A DNA stretch of 64,000 nt from the NCBI RefSeq assembly GCF_900113225.1, contig NZ_FOZE01000002.1, positions 248,001-312,000 of the forward strand, written 5' to 3'. Shown piece after piece: positions 1 through 7,052 of the stretch. This stretch comes from Mitsuaria sp. PDC51 (GTDB lineage: Bacteria; Pseudomonadota; Gammaproteobacteria; Burkholderiales; Burkholderiaceae_C). The notes below the pieces were generated by a model, which saw only the letters and a program-made list of their open reading frames with translations, was not told where the DNA came from and ran no database searches. The position numbers and the translations under genes were made by a program. Every line of letters starts with the position of its first letter. The first letter of the stretch is position 1.

Positions 1-192
1 GGGAACGGACGCCGCGGGCACCGCGGGCGCTGCCGGCGCGGGAGCGACGAGGGCGGGCTTGGTCGCGGCCGGTCTGGCGGGCGTCGGCGCGCCGGGCGCG
101 GTGGGAGCGGCCGCCCGGGCCGTCATCGCGGCCAGGACCAGCACCAGGCCGAAGGCGCCGGCTACGCGGCGCGGGGAACAGCGATCGAACAT
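1..192 (-). CDS. Secreted Ala/Pro-rich protein, N-terminal part only
   Basis: An open frame runs from an ATG at 192 to the left edge of the window, so the 3' end is missing. The 64 visible residues begin with an Arg-containing n-region and a hydrophobic core (GAFGLVLVLAAM) ending in an Ala-x-Ala-type site (TARA/AA), a convincing Sec signal peptide. After it comes a low-complexity Ala/Pro linker. The function cannot be told from this piece; it could be an envelope, lytic or Pro-rich periplasmic protein. It is divergent from the TonB receptor at 443, with 250 bases of intergenic DNA between them in which no clear operator was seen. Confidence 0.55.
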   Translation of the reverse strand, partial: MFDRCSPRRVAGAFGLVLVLAAMTARAAAPTAPGAPTPARPAATKPALVAPAPAAPAVPAASVP

Positions 193-442
193 CGTCAAGG
201 CCTCACGCCGCGGACCGGCGGCATCACGTAACCGGAGGAAGCCGCCCCATGACGGGGCGGATCGGACGAAGGGGGGAGCGCAGGAGGGCAACGATAGCGT
301 CGCGTCCCCACCGACGGGTGACTGTTGGTCACACCGCAGTTGCTTCGTCGCGACTGTCCCGGGAGATCACCCTTGCCGGTGCCGGGCCGGTCCCTAGACT
401 GGTCCGTCAGAGCCATCCCCCAACGGCCTCAGGGAGCCCGCC

Positions 443-3250
443 ATGACCGTCCCTTCCCCCCGTGTCGCCAAACGTCCGCCGTGCCCACCGAGCCTGCCGC
501 GAGCCTGCGCGGTCGCCGCGCTGGGCGCGCTCTGCGGCCTCGCGCAGGCGCAGGTCGCCGCGCCGGAGGCCGCCGCCTCCGCCCCGCCGCAGCAGCTGCA
601 GCGGGTGCAGATCACCGGTTCCGCGATCAAGCGCATTGCCGACGAGGGGGCGCTGCCGGTGCAGGTGCTGACCCGCAACGACATCGTCAAGGCCGGCGTC
701 ACCACCGCGGCCGAGCTGATGGCGACGGTCTCCTCGCTCAGCAACAACCTCACCGACGGCGTCAGCATCGGCACCGGCGGCTTCCGCGACCAGATGGGCT
801 TCAATTCGGCCAACCTGCGCGGCCTGGGCACCTCGTCGACGTTGGTGCTGCTGAACGGCCGGCGCATGGCCAACTTCGCCTCGCCGGGCGACGACAACGG
901 CGTCGACCTCAACAACATCCCGGCCGCGGCGATCGAGCGCGTCGAGGTGCTGCTCGATGGCGCGTCCGCGATCTACGGCACCGATGCGATCGGCGGCGTC
1001 ATCAACTTCATCACCCGCAAGGACTACCAGGGCCTGCAGCTGGACGTCTACGCGGGCAAGTCCGGCGAGGGTGGCGCGGGCAAGCGCACCGCGTCGATCG
1101 CCGCCGGCCATGGCGACCTGGCGCGCGACGGCTTCAACCTGATGGGCGTGCTGGACCTGCAGAAGACCGGCGCGCTGCGCACCTCGCAGCGCGACTTCAT
1201 CTCCGACCTGCGCATTCCGGAGCGACTGCCGCACCTGCTGTCCTCGGCCAGCTTCCCCGGCAACATCCGCCTCTCGGGCGACCAGCGCGACTACCTCGAG
1301 TCGCAGGGCTTCGCGATCAATGGCCGGCCCATCACCACGCGCACGATCAACCTGAGCGCGCCGACCTGCCAGCCGCCGCACTCCCTCTACCTGCCTGACG
1401 GCATTGGCGGCGTCGACGGCTGCACCTACGACTACATGCGCGACCTGGAGCTCTATCCGAAGACGGACAAGGGCAGCTTCCTGGGCCGCGGCGTGCTCAA
1501 GCTGGGCGACCGGCACGAGGCCTTCATCGAGGCCGCCTACACCCGCAGCAAGAGCTGGTACGTCGGCACCAGCAACCGGATCGACGCGGACCTGGATGTC
1601 TCGATGATCCCGGCGCTGGCGGCGACCGGCCTGGGCGACGCGCTGCCGGACGACCGGCTCATCACCGTGCGCACCCGCATGCTGGAGGCCGGCCCGCGCG
1701 CGAGCGAACTCACCAGCACCGGCAGCCGCATCGTCGTCGGCATGACGGGCACGCTCGGCGCCTGGGACTACGACTGGGGCTACAACCACAGCGTCAACCG
1801 AATATCCGACCGCGACGTGCGTGGCTACCTGCCTGAGGACGCGACGATGGCCGCCTACGCCGACGGCCGGCTGAACCCCTTCGGCCCGTCGAGCGCGGAG
1901 GGCTTGGCCTTCCTGCGCGACAACAACATCAACCAGGAAGTGCGCCGCGCCCGCGGCACGATGGACAGCCTGGACGCGAAGGTCACGCGCAGCCTGATGG
2001 CGCTCGGCGGCGGCGATCTGGCGCTGGCGCTCGGCGCGGAACTGCGGCGCGAGAAATCCACGTCGGCGGCCAGTGATCTGCTGATTTCAGACAACATTCT
2101 GGGCGACTCGTCGCCGGGCGACGCGCAGTTCACCAGCAATTCCCGCAAGGTGTGGGCGGCGTATGGCGAGCTGCTCGCGCCGATCACCAAGCAATGGGAA
2201 CTGCAGTTCGCACTGCGCCATGACCACTACCAGAAAATCGGCGCGACCACGAACCCGAAGATCGGCCTGCGCTACGCGCCGATGGACAAATTGACCTTCC
2301 GCGCCTCTGCCGGCACCGGCTTCCGCGCGCCGTCGATGAACGACCTCTACCGCTCGGTCAAGGTCAGCGAGACCGCCACCCTGCCCGATCCAGTGTGCAT
2401 GCGCGAGAACGACAACGACCTGGGCTTCTGCGCCAACAACTGGGAGACGCGGACCTATTCGAATGCCAACCTGAAGCCGGAGAAGTCGCGGCAGTTCTCG
2501 ATCGGCATGCTCGCGGACCCGACGCCGGAATGGAGCTTCGGCCTGGACTACTGGCGCGTCGAGAAGCGCGACCTGATAAGCACGCTGGGCGACGACGTGA
2601 TCCTCGCCAACCTCGACAAGTACGAGCCGCTGGTGCATCGCTACAACGAGGACGAAGGCATTGCGGGCTGCGACTACGACCCCGACGACTCCGAGATCTG
2701 CTTCATCGAGTTGCGCAAGGAGAACCGCGGCAAGCAGAAGGCGTCCGGGCTGGACATCACGCTGCAGTACCGCTCGCCGGCGACCGCGATGGGGCGCTTC
2801 GGCGTCAAGCTGGTGGGGACGTTGACGCTGAGCTCGAAGAAGCAGACCGGCGACGGCGATCCCTACATCAGCAACCTCGGGCGCTTCGTCACCGACGGCG
2901 TCGTGCAGCGGTGGCGTCATCGGGTCAACTTCGATTGGTCGCGCGGTCCGTGGAGCATCAACCTCGCGAACTCGTTCTACAGCGGCTACGACGACCAGAA
3001 CTCGGCGATCGATACCAACACGGGACTGGTGGTGGGGAAGAACAAGGTCAAGGCGTATTCGCTGTGGGACCTGTCGGGCGGCTGGGAGGCGACCGCCGCG
3101 CTCACGCTGCGGGCGGGGGTGAAGAACCTGTTCAACACGGCACCGCCGTTCTCGAACCAGGCTTACTTCTTCATTTCGGGCTATGACCCGAGCTATACGG
3201 ATCCGCGCGGGAGGTTCTTCTACTTGGCGGCGTCGTATCAGTTCAGGTGA
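443..3250 (+). CDS. TonB-dependent outer-membrane receptor
   Basis: A 935-residue outer-membrane receptor that should import a substrate across the outer membrane using TonB-ExbBD energy. A signal peptide (about 1-36, ending AQA) is followed by a plug domain from about residue 53 (QRVQITGSAIKR) through NLRGLGTSSTLVLLNGRR and RVEVLLDGASAIYGTDAIGG to about 175. The rest is a beta-barrel ending in an aromatic-rich strand (FFYLAASYQFR). No TonB box can be named with certainty and no N-terminal signalling domain is present, so it is a simple transducer. The start is supported by AGGGAG seven bases upstream. The substrate is unknown; the plug style resembles the large receptors of Xanthomonas and Roseateles-type genomes linked to plant polymers or peptides. 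No neighbouring sigma/anti-sigma pair is present. Confidence 0.93.
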   Translation: MTVPSPRVAKRPPCPPSLPRACAVAALGALCGLAQAQVAAPEAAASAPPQQLQRVQITGSAIKRIADEGALPVQVLTRNDIVKAGVTTAAELMATVSSLSNNLTDGVSIGTGGFRDQMGFNSANLRGLGTSSTLVLLNGRRMANFASPGDDNGVDLNNIPAAAIERVEVLLDGASAIYGTDAIGGVINFITRKDYQGLQLDVYAGKSGEGGAGKRTASIAAGHGDLARDGFNLMGVLDLQKTGALRTSQRDFISDLRIPERLPHLLSSASFPGNIRLSGDQRDYLESQGFAINGRPITTRTINLSAPTCQPPHSLYLPDGIGGVDGCTYDYMRDLELYPKTDKGSFLGRGVLKLGDRHEAFIEAAYTRSKSWYVGTSNRIDADLDVSMIPALAATGLGDALPDDRLITVRTRMLEAGPRASELTSTGSRIVVGMTGTLGAWDYDWGYNHSVNRISDRDVRGYLPEDATMAAYADGRLNPFGPSSAEGLAFLRDNNINQEVRRARGTMDSLDAKVTRSLMALGGGDLALALGAELRREKSTSAASDLLISDNILGDSSPGDAQFTSNSRKVWAAYGELLAPITKQWELQFALRHDHYQKIGATTNPKIGLRYAPMDKLTFRASAGTGFRAPSMNDLYRSVKVSETATLPDPVCMRENDNDLGFCANNWETRTYSNANLKPEKSRQFSIGMLADPTPEWSFGLDYWRVEKRDLISTLGDDVILANLDKYEPLVHRYNEDEGIAGCDYDPDDSEICFIELRKENRGKQKASGLDITLQYRSPATAMGRFGVKLVGTLTLSSKKQTGDGDPYISNLGRFVTDGVVQRWRHRVNFDWSRGPWSINLANSFYSGYDDQNSAIDTNTGLVVGKNKVKAYSLWDLSGGWEATAALTLRAGVKNLFNTAPPFSNQAYFFISGYDPSYTDPRGRFFYLAASYQFR

Positions 3251-3322
3251 GCGGGAATGGCGTGAGGTGCGGGGGTCGAGACTGGCTGAGGCGATGACCG
3301 GTCTGCCGGCGTTTCAGCGGTG

Positions 3323-3640
3323 CTACGGTTCCTCGTACAAGGCGAGCCCACAATTACCGCAGCATCGCTTCGCGCCGAGGCGAGGCTCTTGAGCAGCGAG
3401 CCAAGGGCTTCTGCATCGAGGGCACGGCCAACGCGAAATACGAAAGGCCGCCCAACCCCACGCCATACACCAGAGCGAGATGCCGCCGAAGAAGACAAGC
3501 TCTCCGGAGAGACCGAGCATCAGCTTCGTGATAACGAGCAACAGGATGGTGCCTGGCAGTCCCAATACCAACAGCAAACCGGCGGTCCAGTTCCTTCGAC
3601 GGTACTCATTCCATGCGCCAGAGACGTTCGGGCTCGACAT
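3323..3640 (-). CDS. Small membrane protein with C-terminal zinc ribbon
   Basis: About 105 residues. Two hydrophobic segments (WTAGLLLVLGLPGTILLLVI and ELVFFGGISLWCMAWGWAAF) are followed by a compact Cys motif CPRC...CCGNCG near the C terminus, which looks like a zinc ribbon facing the cytoplasm. The ATG at 3640 (MSSPNVSG) is preferred over an upstream in-frame ATG at 3703 because the extra N-terminal residues look non-coding. The function is unknown. It opens the accessory stretch after the TonB receptor and points towards it. Confidence 0.7.
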   Translation of the reverse strand: MSSPNVSGAWNEYRRRNWTAGLLLVLGLPGTILLLVITKLMLGLSGELVFFGGISLWCMAWGWAAFRISRWPCPRCRSPWLAAQEPRLGAKRCCGNCGLALYEEP

Positions 3641-3786
3641 GCGCCTGAGGATAGCAAGTTGCTGTCCGCTTCCGGCCCAAGCCGCGGCGACGTGTCTACG
3701 CATCTAGACTCGCCGCTCACCAGAGATTGGCAGCACAAGGGCGCACAACGCAGGCCGCCCTGAGGGCGGTGGCTGCAGAGTAGTCG

Positions 3787-4329
3787 TCAAGCCTCATCGC
3801 GGAGTAGTTTGGCCTCGGGGTGCGTCGCCATGTAATGGGCCGCCTGCTCAGGCGTGATGCCCACCAGAATAGTTGCAGTGCTGTCCCAGCAGACCAACTC
3901 GAACAGTGCGCCATCCAGTTGCGGCGTCAAGGCATTGGCATCCCGCCAGAATCGCGCATTTCCGTCCGCAGCCGGCGGCCGTAGCACCTCAACACGCTTG
4001 TCGCACGGGAAAGCACTGAATACGCCCCACATGAACTGCAGGTTGGAATACAAGAGGCATCGAGCCAGCTCTGGACCTGTCACCCAGCCGTCGGCCTGGG
4101 GAAGGCCATCAAAGGTAATGTTCGTCTCGATGTCACTCACGTACCAGTCAAACTCGGATGCGTCGACGCCGAGGGCGCGCAAAGTGCCACCGACGTCCGT
4201 GAAGTACGGGACTGCGTTCGTTGATTCGAGCAAGACGTTCATGACCGTCTGAAGTGAAATGTTGCCGCGAAGAGCGACCTTACCGCGGATAGGCTTGCAA
4301 CGGACATAAGGCACCAAATTGAAACCCAT
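3787..4329 (-). CDS. Hypothetical protein, about 180 residues
   Basis: A soluble-looking, Trp- and acid-containing protein with no signal peptide or membrane segment and no motif I can assign. Codon use differs from the neighbouring core genes and the local GC is lower. The ATG start lies within the first codons of the divergent gene at 4319, so the two start regions overlap by about 11 bases, which is unusual for divergent genes. It could be an immunity-type or other accessory protein, but nothing in the sequence proves that. Confidence 0.65.
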   Translation of the reverse strand: MGFNLVPYVRCKPIRGKVALRGNISLQTVMNVLLESTNAVPYFTDVGGTLRALGVDASEFDWYVSDIETNITFDGLPQADGWVTGPELARCLLYSNLQFMWGVFSAFPCDKRVEVLRPPAADGNARFWRDANALTPQLDGALFELVCWDSTATILVGITPEQAAHYMATHPEAKLLRDEA

Positions 4330-4627
4330 CGAGCTAATGATCGTTCTCGCGTGGCTGCTCGCGCCGTTTTTGATCGTCGCTGCGGCGATCTTCGTCGTCT
4401 GTCAGCGCACGGAACTTCGCGCAGCGCGAGCGCGGAACGCAGCGGGGCTTGTCATCTTGTGCGCTCTATCAGCCTTGATGTCGTTAGGGGCGCTCATGTG
4501 GGGACCGCCGATACTCGGTCAATACGTCGGCATGCGTGATGAGCCTTTCATGTGGGCGCCATTCGCTGGTCTGGCTGTCGCTGTGTCGTTGCCCATTGCG
4601 CTGCGGTGGACCAGATGTCGTAAGTGA
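4319..4627 (+). CDS. Small membrane protein of unknown function
   Basis: About 102 residues with three predicted membrane segments (MIVLAWLLAPFLIVAAAIFV, the AAGLVILCALSALMSLGAL stretch, and the FAGLAVAVSLPIAL stretch). The first in-frame start is TTG at 4319 with an AAGG ribosome-binding site seven bases upstream; an ATG at 4337 gives a protein six residues shorter. No family was recognised. Its start overlaps that of the divergent gene 3787-4329. Confidence 0.55.
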   Translation: MKPIELMIVLAWLLAPFLIVAAAIFVVCQRTELRAARARNAAGLVILCALSALMSLGALMWGPPILGQYVGMRDEPFMWAPFAGLAVAVSLPIALRWTRCRK

Positions 4628-4702
4628 CTACCTCTCCCGGTCCAGGCGGAAGCCGCAGGTGGCTTCGTAGCGGGAGCGGACGCGGCGGGATAACCTAGGG
4701 CG

Positions 4703-5032
4703 ATGGACGGCGTCGCTTCTTCGCTTGTGATGGCTATTGGGATGACGATGGCCTTGGTTGCTGCAGCTCAGATGGCAAGCACCATTCTGTTGTGGAGCAG
4801 GCATCCAACTGAAGCCCGACTCGCATTTGGATTCTGGTCTTCAGTACTAACCCTGCTTGCCAGCATCCCGCTGTTCGCTCTGTCCCTCCTGCTGACCTTG
4901 ACATCAGTTGGTTGGTGGCCGGCTCTGATCTGTCTAGGGCTTGTCGGCTGGGCCACTGGCTTGCTGGCTCGTGCCATCGAGTCAAGGCGATTGGCTCGAC
5001 AAGCGACCAAGAGGCCCATGTTTCGAAGGTAG
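4703..5032 (+). CDS. Small membrane protein of unknown function
   Basis: A 109-residue protein with three or four hydrophobic segments (residues about 5-30, 40-70 and 70-92) and a basic C-terminal tail (RRLARQATKRPMFRR), so the C terminus is probably cytoplasmic. No family was recognised. It follows 4319-4627 on the same strand in the lower-GC accessory stretch and may be co-transcribed with it. Confidence 0.55.
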   Translation: MDGVASSLVMAIGMTMALVAAAQMASTILLWSRHPTEARLAFGFWSSVLTLLASIPLFALSLLLTLTSVGWWPALICLGLVGWATGLLARAIESRRLARQATKRPMFRR

Positions 5033-5433
5033 TCCACACGCTATGCCCACTCCCAGCTTGAAGCGCAGGTTCGCCTCGCAGCGAGGCTGCGGGAAAACGC
5101 GTCCTCATTGCGAGGTGGCTGAGAATCGACCTCTCAGATCGACGCAGGATCGGCGATCGGCGCCTCGCTAATGGTGTCGAGACCCCGAAGACGGACCGTT
5201 GGAGGAGTTCTCACACAGCCTCCAGCGGAAGCGGACATTTCACGGAGGCCATGCGCATCATTCGGAATGACCTATCCCAAGGAGCCATAGCCTCGCCAGA
5301 AAAGTGCCGATGTATGAGCCGACTGCAGCGAACTTGACCGCATCCCAGGGGGCGGGAAAATCCGCCCCTCTCCTCGTTACAAAGTGCGTAGATTGCCTAG
5401 GCAAACACGTTTGGAGTGAGGGGAGGTGGGTGA
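5033..5433. other. Intergenic region upstream of the MazG/TS-like/UDG cassette
   Basis: No convincing gene was found in these 401 bases; a 62-codon open frame starting at 5304 has no coding character. The right half holds a hairpin at 5349-5368 (GGGGCGG / CCGCCCC around a 6-base loop) and a perfect palindrome at 5393-5404. The cassette promoter is probably between them. The left half shows nothing recognisable. Confidence 0.5.
5393..5404. promoter_or_regulatory. 12-bp palindrome TTGCCTAGGCAA, candidate operator
   Basis: A perfect inverted repeat lies 29 bases upstream of the start of the MazG-like gene. Position and symmetry suit a dimeric repressor site or the region around a promoter. No regulator gene is adjacent; one of the cassette proteins, or a regulator elsewhere, would have to bind it. 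Confidence 0.4.
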
Positions 5434-6342
5434 ATGTCAAGTACATCGAGCCGCAAGGACCGCGGCCAGAGGCCGATTCGTACGTTTGCTGAGTACCAGG
5501 CGACGGTCGAGCGAACCGACGAACGCAAGAAGGTCATCGTGTCTTTGCTCGGATTGGCCGGTGAACTCGGGGACCTCAATTCGACCTTCAAGAAGCTGGT
5601 GCTGCAGCGCGACAGCCGAACGCTTCGCGAGGACCTTCGCGAGGACATCGGCGACATCCTCTGGTACCTGACCAGCCTAGCTGTCCAATACAAGATTCCC
5701 TTGCAAGAGGCAGCTCGGGAGAGTGCACTCAAGGCGGAGCGTCTCTATTCCCAGGGCGAGGTGAACCGCTTCGATGATGGTTTTGATGACGAAGAGCGCC
5801 TGCCGCGTAGGTTCAGCGTTACGTTCTCAGAGAAGCGCAACGGCAAGCAATTGCTGGTACGCATCATGGTGAGTGGCGTAATCGTCGGCGACACCCTTAC
5901 CGACAACGCTCACAAGGGGGATGGCTACCGTTATCACGACGTTTTCCACCTGGCCTATGCGGCGGTTCTAGGGTGGTCCCCGGTCCTTCGCGGCCTCTTG
6001 CGGCGCAAGCGCAAGAGCAACCCGCGCATCGATGAAATCGAAGACGGTGGCCGTGCGGCTGTGGTGGAAGAGGCCATCTCGGTGCTTGTTTTCAACGAGG
6101 CGCCGCAGCGAGCTTGGTACAGCGAGGAGAGTTCGGTCGACATCGGCCTGCTAAAGACCATTATCCGCCTGACCGCCGGGCTGGAAGTTCACCGCTGTAC
6201 TGCGAAGCAATGGAAAGCTGCCATCCTCCAGGGTTACGCGGCGTTCGGTCAGTTGAAGGACAACTGTGGCGGCCGCGTCGATGTGGACCTCGACCGCCAA
6301 ATCTTGACCTACAACCCGCCGCGCCCCGAGGGGGCGCTGTGA
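5434..6342 (+). CDS. MazG-like nucleotide pyrophosphohydrolase with extra C-terminal domain
   Basis: A 302-residue cytoplasmic protein. Residues about 35-105 carry the all-alpha MazG-type signature: GLAGELGDL (E44, D47) and EDIGDILWYL (E70, D71, D74), the acidic residues that bind Mg2+ in (d)NTP pyrophosphohydrolases. Two canonical Glu positions are Asp here. Residues about 120-300 form a second domain with YRYHDVFHLAYAAVLGWSP and a following EDGGRAAVVEEA helix; I cannot name it with certainty. Known family chemistry is NTP to NMP plus PPi. The start has a strong GGGGAGG site. The stop overlaps the next gene's GTG start, so the two are translationally coupled. Inferred role: nucleotide-hydrolysing member of a three-gene system. 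Confidence 0.85.
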   Translation: MSSTSSRKDRGQRPIRTFAEYQATVERTDERKKVIVSLLGLAGELGDLNSTFKKLVLQRDSRTLREDLREDIGDILWYLTSLAVQYKIPLQEAARESALKAERLYSQGEVNRFDDGFDDEERLPRRFSVTFSEKRNGKQLLVRIMVSGVIVGDTLTDNAHKGDGYRYHDVFHLAYAAVLGWSPVLRGLLRRKRKSNPRIDEIEDGGRAAVVEEAISVLVFNEAPQRAWYSEESSVDIGLLKTIIRLTAGLEVHRCTAKQWKAAILQGYAAFGQLKDNCGGRVDVDLDRQILTYNPPRPEGAL

Positions 6343-7046
6343 CCGCTTGCAATGTGACCGGCACCACGGCCGTTGACGCCTGGCGGGCCGGCGTTCGAGC
6401 CGTGATTGCACACGGCGAAGTCTTCAACCTATTCACGACCGTCGAGCAGCCGGCTGCTTTCGACCCGGCGTGGCTGCAGGCTCATTCGCCACGACGCCGC
6501 GGAGTTGGCGGTGATGACTTACGCGAAGTCATCAAGACCATCTTTCCGTACGACCTTGCGCAGCGTGTGGCAGAGCGTGCAAGTCTATATCGCGACTATC
6601 TAAAGAGGCACGACCGCGCCATGAGATTTGTTCGTAATCGCGGGACCTGGGGAACGTACTTCGAGCGGCTGGTTCGCTTCCCTGACCATCCTGACACAAA
6701 TCAACTCGAGACTGTCATTGGCAAGCTCGGCACTTGGCAGAAACGAAGCGGGACGAGCTTGGTGTTTCATTTGTCGACGCCCGCGCGCGATACTCCTCGC
6801 ACTCGAGGAGGTCCGTGCTGGCAGTTTGGCGAAATCGTCTGGCACCCAGGCGGACGGCTCGACCTGGTGGTGGTCTACCGTAATCACGACTTCTTCAACA
6901 AGGCGCTGGGAAACTTCATCGGCCTAGGCCAGCTTTTGAATTTCATATGCGTCGCTTCGGGCAAAACGCCCGGCCGCTTGCTATGTCATTCGGTGCATGC
7001 CTACAACGGCGGTACGGTCGAAGCATTGCGCGCCGTGGCGACCTGA
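6339..7046 (+). CDS. Thymidylate synthase-like protein
   Basis: About 235 residues, starting at a GTG that overlaps the previous stop. The C-terminal half aligns by eye with thymidylate synthase around its active site: GPCW (C160, for the catalytic PCH cysteine), YRNHDFF (R181 and D184), GNFIG (N192, for the Asn that selects dUMP) and HSVHAY (H220 and Y222, nucleotide sugar contacts). GTWGTYFERLVRF (103-114) resembles the N-terminal loop that binds phosphate. The Asn at 192, not Asp, suggests a uracil-type substrate rather than dCMP. The N-terminal half is divergent and the folate site cannot be verified, so it may be a base-modifying relative or a sensor and not a second ThyA. Confidence 0.75.
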   Translation: MTACNVTGTTAVDAWRAGVRAVIAHGEVFNLFTTVEQPAAFDPAWLQAHSPRRRGVGGDDLREVIKTIFPYDLAQRVAERASLYRDYLKRHDRAMRFVRNRGTWGTYFERLVRFPDHPDTNQLETVIGKLGTWQKRSGTSLVFHLSTPARDTPRTRGGPCWQFGEIVWHPGGRLDLVVVYRNHDFFNKALGNFIGLGQLLNFICVASGKTPGRLLCHSVHAYNGGTVEALRAVAT

Positions 7047-7052
7047 ACAGTG

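Noticed and set aside
59-397. A 112-codon plus-strand open frame near the left edge
   Set aside because: It is opposite the signal-peptide-bearing frame at 1-192, and its composition (Arg/Ala/Gly-rich) looks non-coding.
5304-5492. A 62-codon plus-strand open frame with a CVDC motif before the MazG-like gene
   Set aside because: It overlaps the start of the MazG-like gene and lacks a ribosome-binding site; the single CxxC is not enough to support a gene.
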